Positions 43,713 to 55,373 of a stretch of DNA of 64,000 nucleotides are shown here, piece by piece (position 1 is the stretch's first letter; each line of letters opens with the position of its first letter). Source of the stretch: Toxorhynchites rutilus septentrionalis (lineage: Eukaryota > Arthropoda > Insecta > Diptera > Culicidae); the NCBI RefSeq assembly GCF_029784135.1, contig NC_073745.1:58230784-58294783 (forward strand), read 5' to 3'. Under the pieces are notes generated by a model that worked only from the letters and a program-made list of their open reading frames with translations, did not search any database and was not told the DNA's origin. The position numbers were made by a program, and so were the translations under genes.

Positions 43713-44760
43713 TTAAGTCAAATATGCGCCGTTTTGTTCGATGACTTGTTCCCAACGAGATGCCAACTTCATAATACCCCTGTTATAGAAGCTCGCTTCC
43801 TTATTGGCAAAAAACTCGGATAGCCAATTTTCACAGGCCTCTTTTGTGGCTAACTTCTGACTACCTAGCTCGTTCGCCATGGACAAAAACAGGTTGTAGT
43901 CACTTGGTGCAAGGTCCGGACTATACGGCGGATGCAAAGAACCTCCCATCCGAGCTCCCGGAGCTTCTGGCGCGTCACCAAAGAAGTGTGTGGCCTGGCG
44001 TTGTTCTGATGGAAGACAATGCGGCCTCTGTTTATAAAAGATGGCCTCTTCTTCATGAGTGCTACCCTCAAGCGGTCCAGTTGTTGGCAGTACAGGTCCG
44101 AATTGAGCGTTTGGCCATAGGGAAGCAGCTCATAATAGATTATTCCTTGACAATCCCACCAAACACACAGCAGAACCTTCCTGGCCGTTAATGAGGGCTT
44201 GGCCACCGTCTGAGCCGCTTCAGCGGGCTTCGACCACGACCGTTTGCGCTTCACGTTGTCGTAAGTGACCCACTTTTCATCGCCAGTCACCATCCGCTTC
44301 AGAAACGGGTCGATTTTGTTGCGATTCAGCAGCGATTCACATGCGTCGATACGGTCAAAGATGTTTTTTTGCGTCAACGTGTGTGGCACCCATACATCGA
44401 GCTTCTTCGTGAATCCAAGCTTCTTCAAATGGTTAATAACGGTTTGATGACTTATCCCCAGCTCTTGGCCGATGCTACGGCTGCTACTATGCCGGTCTTT
44501 CTCGGCTAATTCAGCGATTTTGTCGCAATTTTCGACGACAGGCCTTCCGGAGCGTGGCGCATCTTCGACGACCTCTACACCAGAACGAAAACGTTGAAAC
44601 CATCGTTGTGCGGTGGAAATGGAAACTGTATCGGGTCCATAAACTGCACAAATATTTTATTGGCAGCTTGAGATGCATTTTTGCCTTTGTCTTAGTAGTA
44701 CTGTAAAATATGTCGGATTTTCTCTTTATTTTGCTCTATATTGCGACACTATAACTCACG
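43713..44760 (-). pseudogene. Mariner DD34D-type transposase pseudogene
   Basis: Order on the - strand: N-terminal helix-turn-helix with IRHILQYYY and KNASQAANKI (stop after YYY near 44,700, frameshift before the VYGPDTVSIS-like part), WFQRFRSG, GRPVVE, IAELAEKDRHSSSRSIGQEL, WVPHTLTQKN (the WVPHEL motif), then VTGDEKWV with the first Asp. FHQNNARPH follows, with Asn where the second catalytic Asp is expected. A frameshift near 43,938 separates it from YSPDLAPSDYNLF with the third Asp. Spacing fits DD34D. Mariner transposases cut and paste the element at TA. This one is dead on at least three counts. Confidence 0.85.
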
Positions 44761-44837
44761 AACGACTTAACCAAACAAAACACTGTCAAGGACTATATTA
44801 TAGCGCGCAAAAATACCTTTCCAACAAGCTATAGTAT

Positions 44838-45111
44838 CAGACGGCGCCAGTGGTTGTATGGTTAGCGTAACAGCCTCACAATCCGATCGGCCTGGGTTCA
44901 ATCCCAGCTGGCGTCGTTGGGATTTTCTGAGGCGAAAAATCTCTGGTTACGTCTTCCTTCGGAGCGGAAGTAAAAGAAGTTGGCCCGGCTCATGAGTTGT
45001 TGAGTCTGATAGGTAGGAACAGGTGGAGTCGCCTCCCTGATGTCGGTGATTGGCACTAAAGTGGCGGAAATAGGCCGACGAAAAATAAGCGAAGATAAAA
45101 AAAAAAAAAAT
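44838..45111 (+). mobile_element. tRNA-derived SINE (Feilai-like), copy 1
   Basis: A GACGGCGCCAGTGGTTGTAT head with GGTTAGCG (A-box-like) and GGTTCAATCCC (B box), a body with GGCCCGGCTCATGAGTTG and GGTGATTGGCAC, and an A-rich tail. The 12-bp duplication AAGCTATAGTAT flanks it (44,826-44,837 and 45,112-45,123). It lies inside the mariner element. The name Feilai is from memory of the Aedes family. Confidence 0.85.
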
Positions 45112-47547
45112 AAGCTATAGTATGACTCGATACAATGAATACAATTAGAAGTACGCGCTTACAACGACACCTCGCGGAAATACCGCAGGACTTTTTTGAT
45201 AGCCTAATACTTAAAGTTCAGAAAATGATCAAGAAATGTGTTTTTTGGGTAATAGGCGGGAAATGAAAGTACGAGGCGGACTCGATTATATACAATCTCC
45301 GCTTTCTTTCCACTTTTCCAATATAATTTTGACATAGAACATTGTCTTTGATTTCTATATAGGGGGATCACTCAACGAAAAATGTAACGATTCATTAAGA
45401 GATTTTAAACGCATATTACTCAAAATCGTTATTGCGTTATATACCATTAGATAGAAAATTCATCCAGCAAAAAACGCATATTTCATTGCACAATGGTCCA
45501 GGAGATGCATTTAAGTTGAAATTAGCATTTAGATCTTGACAGTTATTCTCTAGACAAAAACTGTCTTAGACAAAGTTGTTACTCATGATAGAGCGCTCGT
45601 TTTTATGTTGTCAAAAATAGGGTGACCAAAATTGTCGATGAAATGAAAAATCCAACTTTCTTATCTTTATAGATAGAGGAAAACATAGTTCGACAATGTT
45701 GTAGCTCCAATTATTTGAGACATCTTTGTAGAACAAAGTTTTTCTCTATCTCTTGAAATAACCGATATAGCGCCATTTTTCTAAGTTACGTTAGGGTCAT
45801 CATGATTTCTATTAATCGTATGATGAGCCTCTGTAACGAACACAGTGAAACAATTGATGTAACCATGTCAAGGTCAATGCTCAAAGACTATCTGAATAGC
45901 ATACGATATCGTTAAATTTCACTGTAATATTTGGGCAGCATATTTAGTCTACGCTGGTTTGACGAAATAAATAAATAAAACAAAATTGATTCTGTAACTT
46001 GTTAAAATCGTCTTTTAAATTAAACGAATAAATTATCCAGCCAGCTCTCTTTAGATTTTTAGTTTTAAGTAAGTAGTTTTAAGTAGTATTAAGAATGTAT
46101 CGGTCTACAATTTAGATTGACGACAATAAAAAATAAAATAAAAATAAAAAAATTAATAAAAAACTGTTTTTTTACTCTAACTTTTATGTTTCAAATTTTA
46201 CATGCAAACTGTCTTCGAAAGACTTTTAGAACTTACTAATACAAACATTTTTTCGATGCAGAATTTGTCAACATCTCAACTTTATTCAAAGTTATTGCTA
46301 TTTCTTCCCAAAAAACATGCTCTTTTCATTTGTTTGTCCTTCTTTATGGGGCAAGCGTAAACAAAGTTTATTGGCGGCATTTGAAAGAGCATATTTCACT
46401 CTACATGATGTGTGATTTTCAAAACTGGGTTATTTTTTGTGTTTGAGTAAATTAAAATTGAAATCATGAGTTTTTGGGTAAAGAACCATCAATAACTTTG
46501 AGTAGGATTAAGATATAGACATTTTGCATCGCAAAATGTTGGTATCGATAAGCTCTAAAAGTCGTACGAAGACAGTTTTGATGTAGAATTTGAAATATAA
46601 AAGTTAGAGCAGAAAAAACACGTTTTTTCATGGTCACCCTAATGCAACTTAGAAAAAATCGTAAAATCGGTTATTTTTGAAGATAGAAAAAAGCTTTGTT
46701 CTACAAAGTTGTTTAATATAACTGGGGTTACAACATTGTTGAACTATGTTTATCTCTATCTATAAAGATAAGAAAGTTAGATTTTTCATTTCATCGACAA
46801 TTTTGGTCACCCTTTTTTGATAACATAAAAATGAGCGCTCTATCATATGTAACAACTTTGTCTGAGACAGTTTTTGTCTGAACCATAAATATCTCCCACA
46901 AAGTTGCTTTTAGCGCCTTCTACCTGAGTTGCATTAGGGTAACTATAAAAAACGGGCTTTTTAACTCTAACTTTTATATTTAAAATTCTACATCAAAATG
47001 GTCCTCGTACGACTTTTAGAGCTTATCAAAACCAACATTTTGCGATGCAGAACACGTCAATATCTTAATCCTGCTCAAAGTTATTGATGAGTGTTTATCC
47101 AAAAACTCATGATTTCAATTTTAATTGACTCAAACACAAAAAATAACATACTTTTGAAAATCACATATTATATAGAGAGGAATCTGTTCTTTCCAATTCC
47201 GTCAACAAACATTTTTTATGTTTGCCCCAGAAAGAATGACGAACAGATGAAAAGAGCATGTTTTTTGGGAAGAAATATCAATAACTTTGAGTAAAGTTGA
47301 GATATTGACAAGTTCTGCATCGAAAAACGTTTGTATGAGTCAGCTCTAAAAGTGCTTCGAAGACAATTTGCATGCAAAATTAGAAATATAAAAGTTAGAG
47401 CAAAAAAACTGTTTTTTTTTCATGGTGACCCTAACGTAACTTATCGCTATATCGGTTATTTCCAGAGATAGAGAAAAACTTTGTTCCACAAAGATGTCTC
47501 AAATAATTGGAGCTACAACATTGTCGAACTATATTTACCTCTATCTA

Positions 47548-48836
47548 AAGGGTGTGTCACATCAAATTGCATCACGGAAAAAACGCTGTAGAAATTTAAT
47601 TTTTAGGAATTATATCTTCAGCTTTCGCTTATAATCAGATAAGAGTGTATAGATCACGTTGGCCATGCTTCACTGTCAATTTTTCGTAAATTTGGAAAAA
47701 TGTCGTCGAACGAAAAAGAGCGTCGTGAATTAATCCTGTGCACTCATTTCGAGAATCCGGAGTTGTCACATCGGGACATCGGTAAGATGCTGGGAATCGT
47801 CAGCAGAGTACTAAAACGATACTTCGAGAACCTAACCATCGACCGGAAGGTGAAGAATGGCAAAAATGGATGCTCCGTCAGTGAAAAAGATCACAAGCGC
47901 GTAGTTAAGCAGTTTAGACGTGATCCGAGAAGTTCGGTCCGGGATGTCGCCAATAAGCTGAATTTGTCAAGTTCATTCGTCCAGCGGACCAAGCAGCGGG
48001 AGGGCCTGCGTACATACAAGGTTCAGAAGGCTCCTAACCGCGACGAAAGGCAAAACATGGTGGGGAAGACGCGAGCCCGGAAGCTGTACACCGAAATGCT
48101 GACGAAGCCGCATTGCCTGGTAATGGACGACGAAACCTACGTCAAAGCGGACTTTCGTCAGCTGCCGGGCCTGTTGTTCTTCTCCGCAGAGGACAAATTC
48201 AGCGTTCCGGAGGAGATTCGCAAGCAGAAACTATCCAAGTTTGCCAAAAAGTACATGGTGTGGCAAGCGATCTGCTCTTGCGGAAAGCGGAGCGCCCCCT
48301 TCGTGATGACCGGCACGGTAAACGGGCAGGTTTACCTTATGGAGTGCCTACAGAAGCGCTTACTACCACCACTATTGAAGCAGCACGAGGGCCCGACCAT
48401 CTTCTGGCCGGATCTCGCTTCGTGCCACTATTCAAAGGACGTGTTGGAGTGGTACGAAGCCAACGGGGTCACCTTCGTGCCAAAGGAAATGAACCCGCCC
48501 AACGCGCCGGAGCTTCGCCCAATAGAGAAATATTGGGCGATTATGAAGCAGGCCCTCCGGAAGAACCCAAAAGTTGTCAAATCGGAGGCGGACTTCAAGA
48601 GAAAATAGATTTCTGTTAAAAAAAAACTACAACCTGACGTTGTACAGAACCTTATGGACGGGGTAAAGAGGAAGGTGCGAGCATACGGGCTTGGGCTCGA
48701 AGTATGAATAAAAAGAAAATGCCAAAAGTTGTTTAATAGTTTTTATTTTACTGTCTAAAATATTCAAAAGGATCGGTCTACTGGGCGAATTTTTACAGCG
48801 TTTTTTCCGTGATGCAATTTGATGTGACACACCCTT
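47548..48836 (+). mobile_element. DD37E mariner-like transposon, almost intact
   Basis: Inverted termini start AAGGGTGTGTCACATCAAAT (47,548 on) and end with its inverse (to 48,836), with over 40 bp nearly identical, flanked by TA at 47,546-47,547 and 48,837-48,838. The unoccupied target CTATCTATAAAG is visible in the related module at 46,756-46,767, confirming the boundaries. Length 1,289 bp. Encodes one transposase. Confidence 0.92.
47700..48707 (+). CDS. DD37E transposase with one late nonsense codon
   Basis: Open for 302 codons from ATG 47,700 to TAG 48,606-48,608; the same frame then continues 32 more codons (ISVKKKLQPDVVQ, GVKRKVRAYGLGLEV) to TGA 48,705-48,707, so the likely full length is about 335 residues. 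N-terminal paired-type helix-turn-helix (about 1-110: LSHRDIGKMLG, RSSVRDVANKLNLS), first Asp in MDDETY (144), second in FWPDLASCHY (238), Glu in LRPIEKYW (276): 37 residues between the last two, hence DD37E, a family known from mosquitoes. All catalytic residues are present. The TAG stands where family members probably carry Trp (compare KRRWK-type sequence), a G-to-A change. Whether the truncated protein is active is unknown. Confidence 0.9.
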
Positions 48837-48941
48837 TATAAAGATAAGAAAGTTAGATTTTTCATTTCATCGACAATTTTGGTCACCCTATTTTTGACAA
48901 CATAAAAACGACCGCTCTATCATGAGTAACAACTTTGTCTA

Positions 48942-49211
48942 GACGGCGCCAGTGGTTGTATGGTTAGCGTAACAGCCTCACAATCCGATCGGCCTGGGTT
49001 CAATCCCAGCTGGCGTCGTTGGGATTTTCTGAGGCGAAAAATCTCTGGTTACGTCTTCCTTCGGAGCGGAAGTAAAAGAAGTTGGCCCGGCTCATGAGTT
49101 GTTGAGTCTGATAGGTAGGAACAGGTGGAGTCGCCTCCCTGATGTCGGTGATTGGCACTAAAGTGGCGGAAATAGGCCGACGAAAAAATAAGCGAAGATA
49201 AAAAAAAAAAA
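48942..49211 (+). mobile_element. tRNA-derived SINE (Feilai-like), copy 2
   Basis: Almost base-for-base the same as 44,838-45,111, with A and B boxes. Flanked by the 11-bp duplication AACTTTGTCTA (48,931-48,941 and 49,212-49,222). Inserted in module A of the inverted-repeat element. Confidence 0.88.
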
Positions 49212-49301
49212 AACTTTGTCTAAGACAGTTTTTGTCTAGAAAATAACTGTCGAGCTCTAAATGCAAATTTCCACTTAAATGCATCTCCTGGACCATTGTG
49301 C

Positions 49302-52300
49302 GTTGTCCAGCGGCACGAGCAATCGGCACAGTAGCATTATTTCCAAATTCCATATTTCCAGTTCAAATTTTCTTTGCAGAATGGTGGAAATTTTCCATCA
49401 TAACATTGAATGCCCAATATGATATAAAAGAACAAGTACACTTGAAGTTGATCGTTTCTGGACCTTGATTTATTCCACCAATGAAGAAAGAATCATGCAG
49501 AGAAGAGTTAAACACATGGTGTTGGTTGATGGCTGTCTAGAGTGAAACTAAAACTGGAAACCACAGGACAAAACAATGCATACCTCTTGCTCGATGCGAT
49601 GTAACATCGAAGAAAACAGCCATAAAAATGCATTATGGAAGAATTTGAGCGGCGAGTGAAATCAAAACACATTGTTTGTTTGAGTTGTAAAATTACTGGG
49701 GTTATTTCCTATTAACTTGTGTATTAGTAATCAAAATCCATCCATTGATTGAAGAGATAGTAACATTCAAAATCTATTCACTTTTTCCATTCAAAACCTC
49801 GTAATTCTGTATTGATAGGTTAGACGTAGTCAAAATCCCGGATTCCTGATCTAGATCGCAGATTTCAAATTTGTTTTACTAAATTTGAGTTCTAGATCTG
49901 TATATTGATCTAAAAATATACAAAATTCAGTTTCCGGATACTGATACTTGGATCCGGATTATAGATTAGATATTTAAAGTAACTGATACTAGATATACAA
50001 ATTGTTAACGCGGGTTCTAGAATCAGATCGAATATGAAGACTTCAGATTTCGGACATTCTCGATTTCGGTTAAGAGTCAAATTTTCGCATTTCGAGTTCT
50101 CATAGATAATAAACTTCAGGTTCAAACTAAGGATTTCAGATTAAAATTCAGATTAAAATTTCAGATTCCAAATTTCAAGGTGCCAATTCCAAACTAAGAC
50201 ATTCGGATATCGAACTCCAAGATTGCAGATGTAGATTTAGCATGCTGATTTCAGATTGAAATACCAAGATCCATGAATGGGTTTCTTAGATTCTAGATTC
50301 TATATGGCAATCCGAAGATACAATAAAAAAATAATTTATTTTTTTTTCATTTGTATCTATTCGTTATCGCGATTTCGTACTTCACTGTGTTTTCTTGATT
50401 TCCCACAACACAATTCACCGTCGCTTATTGAAATGCATGACCAATTCTTAAGATTAGCTTGCACGCCGAATCAGAAAACATATCGCCCGTGTATTGTTTT
50501 TTCCGTCCAAATTGATAGGACGTGATCGGCGTCGTTATTGGCTATTTAGAGTATGGATCACCGAAATTTGCATCGTGCGAACCGATTGCTCCTATCGCTA
50601 TTCGGTGTGTTCTCACACAAAGAGCACTTCGCTGGTTCAGATCAAGCGAGGAGAGTAACTATAGAGTGTCCAGTTCGATCGAATTTGAGGAATTCTAAAT
50701 TATGTTCTTATTCCAGTAAAGTTGGTATGCAGATTTTTTTTTAATTGTGAAAATTTGGTCCCTTTTCCAATCATGTGTTTTCTAATATTTTCGACAAATT
50801 TCCGCTAATTTTTGTCCGGCAAGCCTGGAGCAATCATCATCTGGCGTCACATTCATTTGATTATCACTTCATTGCGCCTCACATATTTTTCATCGAATAT
50901 TTCCGTAATTCAATATCCAATCGAATTCCGCCTACGGATGGCAACCACCACTCGACGGTCTTGCATCAGTCACAAACCAGTCGATTCCCTACGGAACTAA
51001 TTGAAATCAGATCCTCATCGGCCCAGCGAATCACTGGAAAATACCCATTTTACCGCCCATTAGCCGCAGACCAAATTATCACACAGCCCATCATCTCCGG
51101 TTTCCACCCACTGTGCGTTGAGTGTTACGTGCACACGAGAGACCATTGGAGCCAATAGTTCACATCATCGTCGTCCACCCGCCGCTTTCTTCCAAGCTTT
51201 CATCGACTAGAGGAAAAAATCTGAAAGACAACAACAAAACACACACCTAAAGGAAGGAACCCTTTTCAAGAAGAAAGCACCGAGGCTGTTGATTATTATC
51301 ACAGCCACTTCTCTCGAGCCCTCGTGACGCGTGAGTACTTCTTCTCAGGTTACTCACCGCGCCCAGGCGGATCTACAGCCCCGGCGGCGCAGTCTAATGA
51401 AGTCTCGTTTATTCGTAGGCTCGTATTATTTTCATGTCTTGTTGTTTGGTTGCTGCACGCCAGGGGATTGCAGGGAATTGGGGCGAATGACGACGCGGAA
51501 GGGTTTTCTTAATAGTTATGCTATCACACATTTGACAGACCGAAACACATACACATACACATCACATATACACGTGCCTCACTGTTTGCAGGATTATGAA
51601 AAAGCGTCATATAGAGGAAAGATATGAAGAAAAATGTTTGGGGGAGGATGAAGTGCCGTGACGTGGTGTGGAATATAGTCTGCAGCTTCCGACGACGGAG
51701 ACGACATAGACGATGCGATGATGATGATGGAGATGATATTTTATTCAAAAAAAAAAAAGCAGAAAAATCAGAGCGTAAAAAATAAGCTTCAGAAGAAATT
51801 CTGGGAACACCTACGTTATGTTGGATTTCACATCTATGGCGAAGTTTGTTTTACTGGCTCGGGGAGCGAGAAAAAAGGGTTTGATAAAAAATATAACATT
51901 TTTCATCATCTATTGCAGCGGGTGAGCATTCCCTTCTATATCAGGTTGAATCGTTTGGATGAGTGTGGCACTAAAACCGGTGCTGCTTTGGTTTTGTTTT
52001 GGGATTATCAAGGTAAAAGTTGTTTCATCGTTGGTGTTCTCCACCGCTATTGGCCATGGCAGCCGACTGGCAGTTCGGAGCTGAAACTTTTCGACCGTAC
52101 AAGGATGATTTTTCACAGAGCATCGTCGACAATATTATGTTAAGACTTATATCGAACGACACAACTGTTGCACGGGGAGCCATATGAGTCGTTCCAGTTG
52201 ATACTTCTTTTCCTATTTTCAGTAGCTAACAATATCGGGAAAAAATGAAAAATCGAATTTTCTCTGTATTTTCAAAGATTTTCTGGACCAACACAATTTT

Positions 52301-52758
52301 TTGCTAACCAACTCAACAGCAAATCCAATTAACCTTATCAAACATATTTTATTTGGTTTTTATAAAGTTTTTGTAGGACCTTTCCATACAGAGATATTTG
52401 AGTTTGAATGAAATATTACCCTTTGGTCTTTTATGAATAATTATTCAAAAAAAACCATCGCACCGCAAATCGAAAGGCATTTTTGAAAACTCCAATAAAT
52501 TATGCACAAAGATAATTTTTTACTTCTATTAAAAATTAATTATTTGAATTTTTTGCATCGATTTCAAAAAAGTGTCAAAAACAGGACTTTTATCTTGCTT
52601 TACAAAATCCACTGTAATTCTGCAAATATCGCAGTAAGTTCTAATGTTTGCAGGAAAACTTTTAGCCTACTGTATTCCCTAAACATCCTTGAACATTTTA
52701 TATTGATGCGTTCAGCCGTTTTTTTTTTCAAAATTTGGAGTAAATTAGAGGAACATTT
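49302..52758. other. No supported gene; cryptic CAGATT-rich stretch
   Basis: 49,800-50,290 is built from drifting copies of phrases such as CAGATTTC, AGATTCCA and GGATCC, a cryptically simple region. 50,300-51,700 is less repetitive, with frames lacking recognisable domains. Short (ACATAC)n at about 51,548. Confidence 0.4.
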
Positions 52759-52985
52759 AATCACAAATCGTACCAGAAGTACAAATTCCTACGCGACTCT
52801 CAGAACGAGCAATTCGCTTTCGTCTTTATGAGTTTGTGGGCGAAGAGTGCGTGTATGTGTGGAAACGTGTATGTATATGTACGGGTATCATCACTCCTTA
52901 CAATATTTGTGCCTACAAACGCATGAAAACGAAAGTTACGAATCGCTCGTTCTGAGAGTACTTCTGGTACGATTTGTGCGATCTG
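52759..52985. repeat. Hairpin-forming inverted repeat
   Basis: CACAAATCGTACCAGAAGTA (52,761 on), with CTCAGAACGAGCAATTCG, reappears reversed at about 52,914-52,981 (CGAATCGCTCGTTCTGAGAG, CTTCTGGTACGATTTGTG). Arms are about 75-80 bp around a 70-bp loop. MITE-like; target duplication not evident. Confidence 0.7.
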
Positions 52986-52992
52986 GTACGTA

Positions 52993-53245
52993 CTTTCTCT
53001 TTCTCTTTCTCTTTCTCTTTCTCTTTCTCTTTCTCTTTCTCTTTCTCTTTCTCTTTCTCTTTCTCTTTCTCTTTCTCTTTCTCTTTCTCTTTCTCTTTCT
53101 CTTTCTCTTTCTCTTTCTCTTTCTCTTTCTCTTTCTCTTTCTCTTTCTCTTTCTCTTTCCTCTTTCTCTTTCTCTTTCTCTTTCTCTTTCTCTTTCTCTT
53201 TCTCTTTCTCTTTCTCTTTCTCTTTCTCTTTCTCTTCTTCTCTTT
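52993..53245. repeat. (CTTTCT)n satellite, about 250 bp
   Basis: Pure pyrimidine hexamer array on the + strand with one phase-shifting extra C at about 53,160. Long open frames here are artefacts of the 6-bp period. Confidence 0.95.
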
Positions 53246-53853
53246 CACAAAAACAAATCTCAGCTTTCTCAAAATCATATGGAAGATGCTTCATAGTTTT
53301 AAAACCATAAAAACGTATTTTTTCTAACATGGACCGCAAGAGTCGAAGCAATACAGAGAAAATTCGTCTTCCGTGGCGAGATCCGATTGCAGACACTGGA
53401 ACAGAGAAATTTTCAACAGAACTTTCTGCTTCTTGAGCCCCGAAATACTTTGTACGGCCTCCATGGCCCTGTGCGATTCATGTCGGCAAGCTTCAATGAA
53501 GTCTTTGATCACTTCGATTTTGGCTCTACTGTGTCCTGTGTCCGCATTCAAATACAGACTCACAGAACAGAATAGGATAAACCACTGACAACGACGAAAA
53601 CAATGGGGTTTTTAGGCCTTCTCTATTTAAATTTTTCCCATCTTAATTAATTAAGACAACAAAAAGTCAGATGAATAAATATACAAATAAATAAATAAAA
53701 AAAAATATAAATAATAACGTCACTCGATATAACGTACACATTTTCAAAGTGTAAAGGTATTTTTTTTGAATATTTTTTTTCCCAATTGTGAATCCGGATT
53801 TTCAATAATTAATGCTTTAATCAACAGTACGAAGGGGAACATCATAAGATGGG

Positions 53854-55018
<1,165 letters not shown>

Positions 55019-55030
55019 CGAAAATTACTC

Positions 55031-55317
55031 TTCTTCTTCTTCTTCTTCTTATATGGCACTAACGTTCCTAGAGGAACTCCGCCGTCTGAACGTAATATTA
55101 CTTGCGTCATTTTCATTAGTACTTAGTTGAGATTTCTATGCCAAATAACACGCCTTGAATGCATTCTGAGTGGCAAGCTCTAGAATACGCGTGACCACAG
55201 TGCAAGTCAGAGGAAATTTCTTTGAAGAAAAATTTCCCCGACCAGAACGGGAATCGAACCCGAACCCCCGGCATGCTAGGTTTGACGCTAACCACTCGGC
55301 CACGGGAGCATAATCAA
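55031..55317 (-). mobile_element. tRNA-derived SINE, second family
   Basis: On the - strand the head TGCTCCCGTGGCCGAGTGGT has an A box (TGGCCGAGTGG, 55,292-55,302) and a B box (GGTTCGATTCC, 55,250-55,260). Its body is followed by an (AAG)n tail at 55,031-55,050. Imperfect 12-bp duplication CGAAA(A/T)TTACTC at 55,019-55,030 and 55,318-55,329. The acceptor arm does not pair, so it is not a working tRNA gene. Confidence 0.8.
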
Positions 55318-55373
55318 CGAAATTTACTCACACATACAAAATAGCAGGCAGTGTTATGTTCAGGAACACTGAC

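Larger units (their letters stand above)
43637..45207 (-). mobile_element. Mariner element, split by a SINE
   Basis: Termini TTAGGCTGTCAAAAAAGTCC (43,637-43,656) and its inverse with one mismatch (45,188-45,207), flanked by TA at 43,635-43,636 and 45,208-45,209. Removing the SINE (about 286 bp with duplication) leaves about 1.28 kb, the normal mariner size. The transposase is on the - strand and defective. Confidence 0.85.
45488..49301. repeat. Modular inverted-repeat element
   Basis: GCACAATGGTCCAGGAGATG at 45,488 is mirrored by CATCTCCTGGACCATTGTGC ending at 49,301. Module A (TAGACAAAAACTGTC, TCATGATAGAGCGCTCG, CGATGAAATGAAAAAT) occurs reversed at 45,540-45,800 and forward at 46,640-46,930 and 47,430-49,260. 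Module B (AACTTTTAT, GACTTTTAGA, AACATTTTGCGATGC) forms an inverted pair at 46,160-46,640 and 46,940-47,430. Two younger elements interrupt it. Net length about 2.2 kb with no open frame. Confidence 0.7.

Noticed and set aside
52800..53396. Long open frames of repeating Glu/Arg/Lys or Phe/Ser/Leu residues on both strands
   Set aside because: They are produced by the CTTTCT hexamer array, which has no stop codon in several frames; no gene signals.
55239..55310. Possible tRNA gene with good A and B boxes on the - strand
   Set aside because: Acceptor stem does not pair, and the sequence continues into a SINE body with an (AAG)n tail and target duplication.
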